In this document: positions 5,680 through 14,560 of the stretch, piece after piece
Position numbering within the stretch: the stretch's first letter is position 1
How the letters are laid out: the number at the start of each line of letters is the position of its first letter
Assembly (NCBI GenBank): GCA_934371505.1
Contig: CAKRNW010000036.1
Span: 1-19,068 of the forward strand
DNA from: an uncultured Lachnospiraceae bacterium
GTDB lineage: Bacteria; Bacillota; Clostridia; Lachnospirales; Lachnospiraceae
DNA: 19,068 nt
Direction of reading: 5' to 3'
Notes under the pieces: model-generated
What the model was told of the DNA's origin: nothing
Seen by the model: only the letters and a program-made list of their open reading frames with translations
Database searches by the model: none
Program-made: the position numbers and the translations under genes

Positions 5680-6879
5680 TTATTTTTTCTGTAAGAAAGA
5701 GGGAATATTTAATGTCTTAGCTTCCACAGAAGAATGGATGTCTGTTGGTCTCTTAATTCCCGGTACCCCAGCTGTGGGAGCACTTCCCTGCTGTGGAACC
5801 GCAGGTGTCACAACCCCCGGACGGCTTGTCCCCGGCGTGTTGGAAATATGAGTTGCCGGTGTCTTAAAGGCAAAGCTGTTATTTAATCTGGTCTGAGATC
5901 CATTCGCAGCCTCTCCCAGACCGGTTGCAATCACTGTAATATTACAGGTATCTCCCTGAGTCGCATCATACATTGCACCGAAGATAATGTTCACATCATC
6001 GCCTGCCAATTCCTGTACATAGCTTACCGCATCGGAAGCATCCGCCAGGGAAATATCTCCGGAAACATTGATAATCACGTGGGTAGCACCACTGATCGTA
6101 GTCTCCAGCAGCGGGCTCTCCACTGCCATCTTGACAGCTTCTGCGGCTTTATCATCCCCTTTACCGGTGCCGATACCGATATGTGCTATACCCTTGTCTT
6201 TCATAACGGTCTGCACATCTGCAAAGTCCAGATTAATAATCGCAGGTACATTGATCAGATCGGTAATACCCTGTACTGCCTGTTGCAGTACCTCATCCGC
6301 CTTCTTCAAAGCATCCGGCATGGTGGTGCGTCTGTCCACAATCTCCAGTAGCTTATCATTGGGAATCACAATCAACGTATCCACATTGTTTTTAATCTTC
6401 TCAATACCGGCGATGGCATTGACCATACGCACTTTCGCCTCAAAGCGGAAAGGCTTGGTCACAACTCCTACCGTAAGAATTCCCATATCCTTTGCGATTC
6501 TTGCAACCACGGGAGCTGCTCCGGTTCCGGTTCCGCCACCCATACCACAGGTGACAAATACCATGTCTGCTCCTTTCAGGGCTGCAGTGATCTCCTCTGC
6601 ACTCTCCTCGGCAGCTTTCTCACCAATCTCCGGCTTCGCACCGGCACCCAGACCTTTGGTGAGTTTCTCACCAATCTGTAACAGTGTGGGAGCCTTACAC
6701 AGCTGTAATGCCTGTTTATCGGTGTTCACTCCGATAAACTCCACTCCATCAATATTTTCTTCAATCATTCTATTTACAGCATTGTTGCCGGCTCCGCCTA
6801 CGCCAACTACGATAATCTTTGCAGCAGATTCAGCATCATTCGTCTTAATCTCAAGCAAGGGTTGTTCCTCCTCTTTCAC
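5680..6879 (-). CDS. ftsZ: Cell division protein FtsZ
   Basis: A 399-residue tubulin-like GTPase that polymerises into the division ring. The nucleotide loop VVGVGGAGNNAVNRM is at 24-38, the tubulin signature GGGTGTG at 114-120 and the T7 catalytic loop NLDFADV at 216-222. After the globular core (about 330) comes a proline- and threonine-rich linker, then the conserved tail LNIPSFLQKK that binds FtsA/SepF-type partners. The start shown is GTG (6877-6879) with TAGGAG 8 bases upstream. A TTG at 6856-6858 has an even better AGGAGG upstream and would give MLEIKTN, the start I recall for related FtsZ, so the true start may be seven codons later. It is last in the dcw operon, with its own promoter and a strong terminator. 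Confidence 0.97.
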   Translation of the reverse strand: MKEEEQPLLEIKTNDAESAAKIIVVGVGGAGNNAVNRMIEENIDGVEFIGVNTDKQALQLCKAPTLLQIGEKLTKGLGAGAKPEIGEKAAEESAEEITAALKGADMVFVTCGMGGGTGTGAAPVVARIAKDMGILTVGVVTKPFRFEAKVRMVNAIAGIEKIKNNVDTLIVIPNDKLLEIVDRRTTMPDALKKADEVLQQAVQGITDLINVPAIINLDFADVQTVMKDKGIAHIGIGTGKGDDKAAEAVKMAVESPLLETTISGATHVIINVSGDISLADASDAVSYVQELAGDDVNIIFGAMYDATQGDTCNITVIATGLGEAANGSQTRLNNSFAFKTPATHISNTPGTSRPGVVTPAVPQQGSAPTAGVPGIKRPTDIHSSVEAKTLNIPSFLQKK

Positions 6880-6899
6880 CTCATAAACTCCTAAACACT

Positions 6900-6928
6900 A
6901 TCATATAATCATTTTGAAAATTTATCAA
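6900..6928 (-). promoter_or_regulatory. SigA promoter immediately upstream of ftsZ
   Basis: On the minus strand TTGATA (complement of 6923-6928) and TATGAT (complement of 6900-6905) are separated by 17 bases, each one mismatch from consensus. It lies in the 92-base gap between ftsQ and ftsZ, so ftsZ can be expressed independently of the upstream dcw genes. Confidence 0.72.
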
Positions 6929-6971
6929 TAAAAAGTTTCACAATGTTTCACGAATTTTTGTTTCCGTTCAC

Positions 6972-7796
6972 TCATTGCTGATTTTCAGCATTTTCATGAT
7001 CCGTCTCTTCTGTTTCCGCCTCCGTTTCCTGCTCTGCGGGGGTGTCCCGCTGTTTGTCCGGTTCGAAGGTCACCGATCTGGTACTCTCATCATAATTCTC
7101 CAGCCGGAGCACTCCGCTCTCTCCGTTAAGCTTGTCCAGATTCTGTGTCAAAAACATGAATTTGTCATCCATATTTTCCCGATTACCAATATCGACCCGC
7201 ACCTCTCCGAAATAAATGGTCATGGCGCTATTGATGTTAAAATAAATGCGATCCGCTGACAGATTGTACTTTTTCAACATTTGTGTGGTGTCCAGAATCT
7301 GTGCAAATACATCGGTATTCTCCACCGGGAGCGGTTCGTAAAGCACGACGTGATCAAAGTCCAGTCCTGTCACCAGCGGGATACCTGCTGTCTGCTCGGT
7401 GGAAGCCTCCACCACCGTACCATCCTTGTCAAAATACATGTATCGTCCCAGATACTCCACATATCCGGCAAGAGATTTTTCATACACCGTAATCCGGATG
7501 GTATCCGGTGCCAGCACCTGTACATCCATAGCCGACACAAAAGGAATGTTGTCCATTCCCTTCATTCGATACTTCATGGACAGGTACAGGGAGTTTCCGC
7601 TCAGACGGTCTCCCAGCACCATCTCCTTAATCTCATCCGCTGTGTAGTGTACATTTCCGTCCACATACACGGTAGTGATGGTATAGGTTTTATCAACATA
7701 GACAAGAACGCCCCCAAGGACAAAGAGCACAGCCAGAAGAATGATCCACTTCACATAGCCCCGTTTTTTTTCTTTCTTTCGTTTTCCTTTACTCAA
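6972..7796 (-). CDS. ftsQ: Cell division protein FtsQ/DivIB
   Basis: A 274-residue bitopic membrane protein. A very basic cytoplasmic stretch (KGKRKKEKKR) precedes one membrane segment at about 16-34. A POTRA-type domain follows (ITTVYVDGNVHYTADEIKEMV), then a beta domain and a 30-residue Glu-rich C-terminal tail. It works in the divisome with FtsL and FtsB/DivIC-type partners outside the membrane. The start is TTG at 7794-7796, within the murA stop region (8-base overlap), with only a distant GGGGG upstream, so translation is probably coupled to murA. A later start would lose the basic anchor. Family assignment is confident from position and layout. Confidence 0.9.
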   Translation of the reverse strand: MSKGKRKKEKKRGYVKWIILLAVLFVLGGVLVYVDKTYTITTVYVDGNVHYTADEIKEMVLGDRLSGNSLYLSMKYRMKGMDNIPFVSAMDVQVLAPDTIRITVYEKSLAGYVEYLGRYMYFDKDGTVVEASTEQTAGIPLVTGLDFDHVVLYEPLPVENTDVFAQILDTTQMLKKYNLSADRIYFNINSAMTIYFGEVRVDIGNRENMDDKFMFLTQNLDKLNGESGVLRLENYDESTRSVTFEPDKQRDTPAEQETEAETEETDHENAENQQ

Positions 7797-9102
7797 AACT
7801 GATTCTTGCCCCCAAATCTCTCAGATCTCTACTGATATTCTCATATCCCCGCTCAATAAAATGTCTCCCGCTTACCCTGGTTTCTCCGTCCGCCATCAGA
7901 CCGGCCAGCACCAGAGCAGCTCCGCCCCGGAGTTCTCTCGCCTCCACATCCTCGGCATGAAATTTCTTTTTTCCTTTGATAATTGCCTGTGTTTCCTTTA
8001 CAGAAATATCTGCTCCCATGCGATTTAGTTCTTCCACAATCCGGAATCGATTCTCAAAAACAGTTTCCCTCACTTTGCTTTCCCCCAAAGCCCTGCACAA
8101 TACTACCAGAAGCTGCGACTGCAAATCTGTGGGGAATCCCGGATACACGGCTGTCTCGATCTGCTGTGGCTTAATGTCTCTCGGAGCCTTCAGATAAATT
8201 CCGCTATGATCCCGTTCCAGGACTGCTCCCATAGCTTCCATAATCTGTAACGGTATGTCAAGATGCTCTGCCGGTGCGTCCCGCAGATAGACTTCTCCGC
8301 CAGTGCCCATGCAGGCAAACAGATAAGTTCCTGCCACAATCCGGTCTGCAGGGATCGTGTATTCCAGCCGCTTTCCTCCCGGAAATAGCTCTCCTTCCCG
8401 GGGTTTCAACTGCAATACTGCTCTGCCGTCACCCTCTCTCTGCCGGAAGATTTCACAGCCCAATAGCTGCAAATACTCACATAGTGCCTCCACCTCCGGT
8501 TCTCTGGCCGCACCGTGCAAAATGGTTTCCCCCTCCGCACACGCCGCCGCCAGCAATACATTTTCCGTCACACCCACACTGGGAAACCGAAGGGAAATTT
8601 CTGCTCCATGAAGAGCCTTTGACTTCGCATAAAGCCCCTGCTGCCCCTGTTCAAACTCAGCTCCCATGGTTTCCAGCGCACTCAGGTGCATATCGATGGG
8701 ACGTTTACCGATGACACAGCCTCCGGGATAATCCATATAGCAGGAACCAAATCTTCCAAGCAGTGCTCCCAATAGGGTAATGGTGGAGCGCATGGAACTT
8801 TTCTGCCGAGCTGCCATTCCCAGACTTCCTCCGACCACCGGCGTAATTTCCGGCAGTTCTTTCGGCAGACCGGTGGTATCAATGGACAGAGTATCCTGCT
8901 CCCAACGCATCCTGCAGCCCATGGACTCCAATAAATGCTGCATCAGAAAGACATCTTTGATCCTGGGACAGCGATGCAAAATTGTCACGCCATCCGTCAG
9001 GATCGTGGCTGCCATAATAGGAAGTGCCGCGTTTTTCGATCCCTGAATCACAACTTCTCCGTTTAAAGGAATTCCTCCGGCAATACGAAAACAGTTCATC
9101 AT
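7789..9102 (-). CDS. murA: UDP-N-acetylglucosamine 1-carboxyvinyltransferase MurA
   Basis: A 437-residue MurA that transfers enolpyruvate from PEP to UDP-GlcNAc, the first committed step of peptidoglycan synthesis. It shows the N-terminal motif GSKNAALPIMAA (21-32) and the catalytic loop PGGCVIGKRP, with Cys129 present, so it should be the fosfomycin-sensitive type. The conserved PGFPTDLQSQ lies near residue 320. Two adjacent ATGs open the gene; GAGG is 4 bases from the first and 7 from the second, so the second may be used. Lying between ftsW and ftsQ, it occupies the slot where murG, murC or murB sits in many dcw clusters. Confidence 0.96.
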   Translation of the reverse strand: MMNCFRIAGGIPLNGEVVIQGSKNAALPIMAATILTDGVTILHRCPRIKDVFLMQHLLESMGCRMRWEQDTLSIDTTGLPKELPEITPVVGGSLGMAARQKSSMRSTITLLGALLGRFGSCYMDYPGGCVIGKRPIDMHLSALETMGAEFEQGQQGLYAKSKALHGAEISLRFPSVGVTENVLLAAACAEGETILHGAAREPEVEALCEYLQLLGCEIFRQREGDGRAVLQLKPREGELFPGGKRLEYTIPADRIVAGTYLFACMGTGGEVYLRDAPAEHLDIPLQIMEAMGAVLERDHSGIYLKAPRDIKPQQIETAVYPGFPTDLQSQLLVVLCRALGESKVRETVFENRFRIVEELNRMGADISVKETQAIIKGKKKFHAEDVEARELRGGAALVLAGLMADGETRVSGRHFIERGYENISRDLRDLGARISFE

Positions 9103-9163
9103 AAGGCCTCACAAAAATGCAAGCTTATGACATATTATGCAGTTTCGGCATGTCCTGTTCCTG

Positions 9164-10318
9164 CTAATAATCCCTAAGGCGGATACTTCTCGCCACACTC
9201 ATCACCAGTCCAATCTCAATGAGCAGGAACAGGACGGAGGAACCTCCATAACTGATAAAGGGCAGGGACACTCCGGTATTGGGAATCGTATTGGTAACAA
9301 CAGCGATATTTAAAATCACCTGTACCGAAATATGTCCCATCACCCCCACCACCAGAAGTGCTCCGAAAAGATCCTGGGAGTTGTTGGCAATAATCATCAT
9401 ACGCCAGATCAAAATTACAAACAGCAGGATAACGGCAATCGCTCCCAGCAGTCCCAGTTCTTCACAAATAATAGAGAAAATCATATCATTCTGTGCTTCC
9501 GGGATAAACCCTAACTTCTGCATACTCTTTCCCAGACCCTTGCCAAAAATGCCGCCGGAACCGATGGCATACAAGGCCTGCAATGTCTGGAATCCTTTTC
9601 CGGAAGCGTAAGCCTCCGGATCAAGCCAAGCCAGAATACGCTCTCCCCGGAAACCACCGGCTCCCGGATCGGAAGCATTGACAATCATTGCCACCACGGC
9701 TGCCGCTCCTGCAATTCCCGCCAGTCCGATGAGGATAAACCGTTTATACTCCGGTGTCGCCACAAAGAGCATGAGAAAAGCAATGGCAAAGATAATAATG
9801 GCACTACTCATATTGGAAGTAATTTTCCATACCATGAGACATACCGGCAGCGGAACGGCAAACATGGTCCAGAATCCCTTTGCCGTGCGGATTTTCGCTC
9901 CCATCTTACTGGCAAGTGTGGCCAGCACCAGAATCATGCAAAGCTTTGCCACCTCCGCAGGCTGTAAGCTTAAAGGGCCTATGTAAATCCACCGTTTTGC
10001 GCCATTTCGCTCCACACCGAAGGGAATAATGAGCAAAATCAGGAAGATGGATGCCAGATAGCCCAGTATGGCAAACCGTTGCCAGATCTGGTAAGGAATG
10101 TGGGACACCACAAACATGGCGATGAGTCCCAGTACCGATGCCATCAACTGTTTTCTCAGATAGTAGGTTGGATCTCCACTGTCCAGATTTGCCTTGTAGG
10201 AACTGGTGGAATAAATCATCACCAGTCCAAACCCCAGCAAAAATAATACCAGAAAGACCAGACTGTAATCAAAGTAGTGTTCTGCTTTTTCTTCTCGTCT
10301 CCGATTTCTGTCAGCCAC
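9164..10318 (-). CDS. ftsW: SEDS peptidoglycan glycosyltransferase FtsW/SpoVE
   Basis: A 384-residue SEDS-family protein with about ten membrane segments starting near residue 17. Family marks are KRWIYIGPLSLQPAE (108-122), the loop GFIPEAQNDMIF with the likely catalytic Asp278, and FISYGGSS near the C terminus. SEDS proteins polymerise lipid II into glycan strands together with a class B PBP. In Bacillus the dcw member in this place is SpoVE (spore cortex), while FtsW is elsewhere; the sequence alone does not separate the two. The start is GTG (10316-10318) with AAAGGAG 7 bases upstream, formed by the last codons of murD, so the two are coupled. Confidence 0.93.
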   Translation of the reverse strand: MADRNRRREEKAEHYFDYSLVFLVLFLLGFGLVMIYSTSSYKANLDSGDPTYYLRKQLMASVLGLIAMFVVSHIPYQIWQRFAILGYLASIFLILLIIPFGVERNGAKRWIYIGPLSLQPAEVAKLCMILVLATLASKMGAKIRTAKGFWTMFAVPLPVCLMVWKITSNMSSAIIIFAIAFLMLFVATPEYKRFILIGLAGIAGAAAVVAMIVNASDPGAGGFRGERILAWLDPEAYASGKGFQTLQALYAIGSGGIFGKGLGKSMQKLGFIPEAQNDMIFSIICEELGLLGAIAVILLFVILIWRMMIIANNSQDLFGALLVVGVMGHISVQVILNIAVVTNTIPNTGVSLPFISYGGSSVLFLLIEIGLVMSVARSIRLRDY

Positions 10319-10322
10319 TTAC

Positions 10323-11690
10323 TCACTCCTTTAACTGATAAACCATTTCTTTAAACTGTCTGCCTCGTACTTCATAGTTAGGAAACATGCCCCAGCTTGC
10401 ACATGCCGGCGACAGCAGCACTGCATCTCCCGGTACTGCCAGTTCTGCACACAGATCCACAACCTCCTGTAAACTGTCTGCAAAGAGAATTTCTTCAAAG
10501 CCATGCTTTCTGGCACAGGCTGCAATCTTTTCTGCGGTCTGACCCAGCAGAATCAGCTTCTTAACCTTCCCGTCAAAAGCCTCAATCCACTCATCGTAAT
10601 CACTGCCCTTGTCATAGCCGCCGCCGATTAAAATAGTGGGTTTGGTCATGGCTTTCATACCCTGGATGGCAGCATCCGGGTTGGTTCCCTTGGAATCATT
10701 GTAATAATCCACTCCGTTTTTGGTGGCAACAAACTCAATGCGATGCTCCACTGCTTTAAATCTCCGGATGGTTTTTAAGATGCTCTCCAGCGGCACATTC
10801 ATGGCTCTGGTCATGGCAATTGCCGCCATCACGTTCTCATAATTGCATGCCCCCACCAGATTCATATCGTGGATGGTGAGAAGTTTCTCTGTCACACCGT
10901 TTCTTGCCTCAAAAATATCCTCCCCTTCCAGATAGTAGCCGTTTTCCAGCTTTCTCGCAGAGGAAAAATAGATAACGGACGCCGGACAGTGTTCCCCGAA
11001 GGCTCTGGTGTATTCATTCTCATAATTTAACACACACACATCATCTTTGGTCTGACGCACCGCAATCCGTTCTTTCGTCTCAATATAGCACTCCATGGTG
11101 TGGTGACGGTTCAGATGGTCAGGGGTGATATTCAGAATGGCAGATACCTTGGGATGGAATTCATCTGTGGTCTCCAGCTGGAAACTGCTGATTTCCGCCA
11201 CAGTGACACTGTCTTCCTTGGTTTTGTCAGCCTCCAGGGTATAGGGAATCCCGATGTTTCCCACTACGAAGGTTCGATCCTCTCCGATAGAATCCTTCAT
11301 AATTTCACCCACTAAGGAAGTGGTAGTGGTTTTTCCATTGGTGCCGGTAATACCGATCAGCTGACCACGGGAACTGCGATAGGCAAGTTCAATCTCTCCC
11401 CACACCGGGATGCCGTCTGCCTTGCAGGCCTCTGCCAAAGGAGAATCAATGGGTACGCCGGGACTGATGACCAAAAGAGAAATACTTTTGCGCAGTTCCT
11501 CCGGCAGGGCTCCAATGACAATATCCGCCTCCATGCCCTCCGGGAGTTTTGCCCGCACATCCTCCTCTTTCAATTTCTCGTTCTGGTCATACAGGATAAC
11601 CTTTGCCCCCTGCTTTACCAGAAGGCTGGCCGCTCCGATTCCGCTGATTCCCGTTCCTACCACAAGTACTTTCTGTTCTTTTACGTTCAT
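10323..11690 (-). CDS. murD: UDP-N-acetylmuramoyl-L-alanine--D-glutamate ligase MurD
   Basis: A 455-residue Mur ligase that adds D-Glu to UDP-MurNAc-L-Ala with ATP. The N-terminal Rossmann-type substrate domain holds VVGTGISGIGAASLL. The central ATPase domain has GTNGKTTTT (P-loop at 116-124) and LNITPDHLNRH, which distinguishes MurD from MurC and MurE. The C-terminal domain has YNDSKGTNPDAA and LLSPACASWGMFPNYEVRG, a MurD-typical ending. It follows mraY by 33 bases and precedes ftsW by 4. Confidence 0.97.
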   Translation of the reverse strand: MNVKEQKVLVVGTGISGIGAASLLVKQGAKVILYDQNEKLKEEDVRAKLPEGMEADIVIGALPEELRKSISLLVISPGVPIDSPLAEACKADGIPVWGEIELAYRSSRGQLIGITGTNGKTTTTSLVGEIMKDSIGEDRTFVVGNIGIPYTLEADKTKEDSVTVAEISSFQLETTDEFHPKVSAILNITPDHLNRHHTMECYIETKERIAVRQTKDDVCVLNYENEYTRAFGEHCPASVIYFSSARKLENGYYLEGEDIFEARNGVTEKLLTIHDMNLVGACNYENVMAAIAMTRAMNVPLESILKTIRRFKAVEHRIEFVATKNGVDYYNDSKGTNPDAAIQGMKAMTKPTILIGGGYDKGSDYDEWIEAFDGKVKKLILLGQTAEKIAACARKHGFEEILFADSLQEVVDLCAELAVPGDAVLLSPACASWGMFPNYEVRGRQFKEMVYQLKE

Positions 11691-11723
11691 ATTTCCATAC
11701 CTATTCCTTTCCCTTCCTGTGGA

Positions 11724-12692
11724 CTAAACCCCCATCAATGCCACCAGACATAACAGTGCTGTCACAATGGAAAATACGGTAACAACTCTTGTCTCCGACC
11801 AGCCACACAGTTCAAAGTGATGATGAATCGGTGCCATCTTGAAAATCCGTTTTCCATGAGTGAGTTTAAAGTAAGTTACCTGGAGCATAACAGACAGTAC
11901 CTCCACCAGGTAAATAAATCCCACAATGGCAATGAAAATCGGCATCTGCATCATGTAAGCCGCTGCTGCCACAAAGCCGCCTAACGCCAGGGAACCGGTA
12001 TCTCCCATAAAGACCCTTGCCGGATAGACATTGAACAGTAAAAATCCCAACAGGGCTCCGATCACTGCGCAGGTCACAGGCTCAATTCCGCTTCCGGTTC
12101 CGATTGCCACCACCGTAAAGAAAGCCGCAACCACAACAGTTACAGAGCTTGCCAGTCCATCCAGTCCATCGGTAAAATTGGTTCCGTTTACTGTTCCAAT
12201 GACAATGAAAAACAGAATCGGAATGTTCCAGATTCCAAAATCAAGGTAGTGACCCTGCCAGAAAGGAATCTTCATTGCCAGGGATACATCGGTGTAATTC
12301 ACCAGATACCAGGCAAACACACCGGTTACCACAAACTGTAATACCAGCTTCTGCCAGGCTCGAAGTCCCATGGAACGCTTTAACACCACTTTAATATAAT
12401 CGTCCAGAAATCCAATCATTCCAAATCCCAGAGTGAGAAAGAGAATGGGTATGATTTTCGGATAATCTTTTACATAAAATAAAGAAGTCACCACAATGGC
12501 AAACAAAATCATAATGCCTCCCATGGTGGGTGTTCCGTTTTTCTTTAAATGTGCTTCCGGCCCCTCATTTCGTACAGTCTGCCCTACCTTGAGTCTGTGC
12601 AGAAAGGGAATGATAAAAGGTCCTGTTGCTGCACTGATCAGAAAAGCGGTCACGATAGGAAATACGACGCTGGTTAAACTACTGCTGCTCAT
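11724..12692 (-). CDS. mraY: Phospho-N-acetylmuramoyl-pentapeptide transferase MraY
   Basis: A 322-residue polytopic membrane enzyme that moves phospho-MurNAc-pentapeptide from UDP to undecaprenyl phosphate, making lipid I. Family motifs are all present: HLKKNGTPTMGG (48-59), the DDYIKV Asp pair (97-98), NGTNFTDGLDGL with Asp175, FMGDTGSLALGG, and PIHHHFE (288-294). Roughly ten hydrophobic helices are visible. The ATG at 12690-12692 has AAAGGA upstream. In most dcw clusters murE and murF precede it; here a class B PBP gene does, with a 58-base gap. Confidence 0.97.
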   Translation of the reverse strand: MSSSSLTSVVFPIVTAFLISAATGPFIIPFLHRLKVGQTVRNEGPEAHLKKNGTPTMGGIMILFAIVVTSLFYVKDYPKIIPILFLTLGFGMIGFLDDYIKVVLKRSMGLRAWQKLVLQFVVTGVFAWYLVNYTDVSLAMKIPFWQGHYLDFGIWNIPILFFIVIGTVNGTNFTDGLDGLASSVTVVVAAFFTVVAIGTGSGIEPVTCAVIGALLGFLLFNVYPARVFMGDTGSLALGGFVAAAAYMMQMPIFIAIVGFIYLVEVLSVMLQVTYFKLTHGKRIFKMAPIHHHFELCGWSETRVVTVFSIVTALLCLVALMGV

Positions 12693-12750
12693 GATAAATG
12701 TTCCTTTCCAAACTTTGTCATAACTGTTTGTTACGCTTTATCTACATATC

Positions 12751-14493
12751 TTATTGATTATACCCCATCTCCTGCAAATAAGGAAGAATGTTTTCAAAAA
12801 GCTGTCGAACCACCGGGGCGGCAATGGTTCCGCCATAATAAACGCCCTGGGGATTATGGATGATGCAGATTGCCAGTACCTGCGGGTCATCCGCCGGAGC
12901 AAATCCCAGAAACGAAGATATATACCGGTTGGATCCTCTTGGCAGTGTCTGGCTGGTGGCAGTTTTACCGCCCACACGCCAGCCTTCCACTGCGCCGTTT
13001 TTGCCGCCGCCCTCACTGACCACCTTTTCCAGAATTTCCCGCATAGTGGCTGAGGTCTGTTCCGATACAATTCCCGTGGTTACAGGATAGGTAAAGACAT
13101 GTTCCCCACTGCTGATTGCAAAATGAGGAATCACCCGGTTTCCGCCATTAATAATAGAAGAGACCGTGGTGGCCAGCTGGATCGGCGTGATTTGAAAGGA
13201 CTGTCCAAAGGAGATGGTCGCCAGTTCTACCTGTCCGATCTTGTCTCTGTTATGCATGATAGTGCCCGCCTCTCCCGGCAGGTCAATTCCGGTTTTCCTT
13301 AATAAACCGAACTGTTCAAAATAGTCATAATACCGCTCTGCTCCAAGGCGGAGCCCCACGGTGACAAATACAGGATTGCAGGAATTTTCCGTGGCCTGGA
13401 CAAAGGTTTCTGCTCCATGCCCTCCCCGCTTATGGCAGCGGATCCGCCTGTCATCCACCACAATAAAGCCGGGACAGGAAAAGGTATCCCCGGGTGTCAC
13501 CACCCCCTCCTCCAACCCTGCAGCTGCCGTGATAACCTTGAAGGTGGATCCGGGCTCATAGGTATCGTTGATACATCCGTTTCGCCACATTTTGTTTAAC
13601 AGCTCCTGCTTTTCTTTCTCCGTCAGACTATCAGAATCTGTCCGTATCCCCTGTTCATTCACGGGAAGAAGGGTTTCCTGTATGGTATAGGGCGCGTTTA
13701 AATTAAATTCCGGAACATCCACCATAGCATAGATTTCCCCATTTTTCGGGTTCATCACCAGAATACAGACCCTCTCCGCCTCTTTCTTTTCCATCGCTGT
13801 CTCTGCCAGCTGTGTGGCATAGCTTTGAATATTGAAATCAATACTCACCCGCAAGTCATTTCCGGCGATAGGTTCGATCCGCTTCTCCCCTGCAGCCTCC
13901 ACTTCCACACCCTTGGCATCTGTCACCGTGAGAATCGTTCCCGATTTTCCCTGAAGATATTCCTCGTAAATGACTTCCAGCCCGATAATACCCTGATTAT
14001 CCCCTCCTGTAAATCCCAATACTTTAGATGCCAGATCCTTGTGGGGATAAAATCGTTTGAAGTCCTCATCCACTTTCACCCCATCCATCCCATACTCACG
14101 AATGCGGTCCCCGGTCTGTTTATCCACATTGCTCTTTATCCGCTCAACGGCAGAATACTTTTCTACCCGGGTGCGAATCCTTTCTTCGCTGAGCTGCAGT
14201 TCTTCAGAAAGAACACGAATGACTGTTTCCGGATCCGTAATCTGATTGTGAATAACAGAAATCGTACAAACCGTGCGATTATCTGCCAGGATTTCCCCGT
14301 TTCGATCCAGAATCCGTCCTCTGGCCGCCTTGATGGTTCGCTCCCTCTCATGCAGATCGTCTGCCATCCTGGTGTAATGCTCTGACTGCCAAATCATTAA
14401 ATAGACCAGTCTGCCAATCAATATAGCAAACAAGAGGAGAACCACTGCAAGAACTGTCAGGTTTTTTCCACGGTTATGGCTTTTATTATGCAT
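12751..14493 (-). CDS. Class B penicillin-binding protein (FtsI/SpoVD type), KTA variant
   Basis: About 580 residues, no PASTA domains. One N-terminal membrane helix (about 11-35) is followed by the dimerisation domain (ARGRILDRNGEILA) and a transpeptidase domain. The catalytic STFK starts at Ser316 and SCN is at 371-373, but the third motif is KTA (510-512, context VGGKTATSQ) instead of the usual KTG. A Cys pair (Cys353 and the Cys of SCN) has the same spacing from the active Ser as the redox pair I recall in Bacillus SpoVD. The start chosen is the ATG at 14491-14493, which has GAGG 6 bases upstream; an ATG four codons earlier has no ribosome binding site. That GAGG lies in the arm of a perfect hairpin. 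It probably crosslinks septal or spore wall with FtsW/SpoVE. Confidence 0.93.
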   Translation of the reverse strand: MHNKSHNRGKNLTVLAVVLLLFAILIGRLVYLMIWQSEHYTRMADDLHERERTIKAARGRILDRNGEILADNRTVCTISVIHNQITDPETVIRVLSEELQLSEERIRTRVEKYSAVERIKSNVDKQTGDRIREYGMDGVKVDEDFKRFYPHKDLASKVLGFTGGDNQGIIGLEVIYEEYLQGKSGTILTVTDAKGVEVEAAGEKRIEPIAGNDLRVSIDFNIQSYATQLAETAMEKKEAERVCILVMNPKNGEIYAMVDVPEFNLNAPYTIQETLLPVNEQGIRTDSDSLTEKEKQELLNKMWRNGCINDTYEPGSTFKVITAAAGLEEGVVTPGDTFSCPGFIVVDDRRIRCHKRGGHGAETFVQATENSCNPVFVTVGLRLGAERYYDYFEQFGLLRKTGIDLPGEAGTIMHNRDKIGQVELATISFGQSFQITPIQLATTVSSIINGGNRVIPHFAISSGEHVFTYPVTTGIVSEQTSATMREILEKVVSEGGGKNGAVEGWRVGGKTATSQTLPRGSNRYISSFLGFAPADDPQVLAICIIHNPQGVYYGGTIAAPVVRQLFENILPYLQEMGYNQ

Positions 14494-14497
14494 GAAA

Positions 14498-14546
14498 AAC
14501 CTCATAAAAAGGTATTGGTATAGTCTATTATCCTTTTTATGAGGTT
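14498..14546 (-). promoter_or_regulatory. Perfect hairpin burying the ribosome binding site of the second PBP gene
   Basis: Two perfectly complementary 15-base arms (14498-14512 and 14532-14546) enclose a 19-base loop and fill most of the 67-base gap between the PBP genes. On the minus strand the 3' arm contains the GAGG of the downstream gene, and TTTC follows the stem. It could limit translation of the second PBP, act as a partial terminator, or be a processing site. Confidence 0.65.
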
Positions 14547-14560
14547 ATTCTCTTTCGTAT

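Noticed and set aside
6068..6886. 272-residue plus-strand open frame
   Set aside because: Exactly antisense to ftsZ and without a family match; it is open only because of the codon bias of ftsZ.
8274..8714. 146-residue proline-rich plus-strand open frame
   Set aside because: Antisense to murA; the composition is that of a reverse-complement artefact.
13825..14385. 186-residue plus-strand open frame
   Set aside because: Antisense shadow of the second PBP gene, with no ribosome binding site or recognisable motif.
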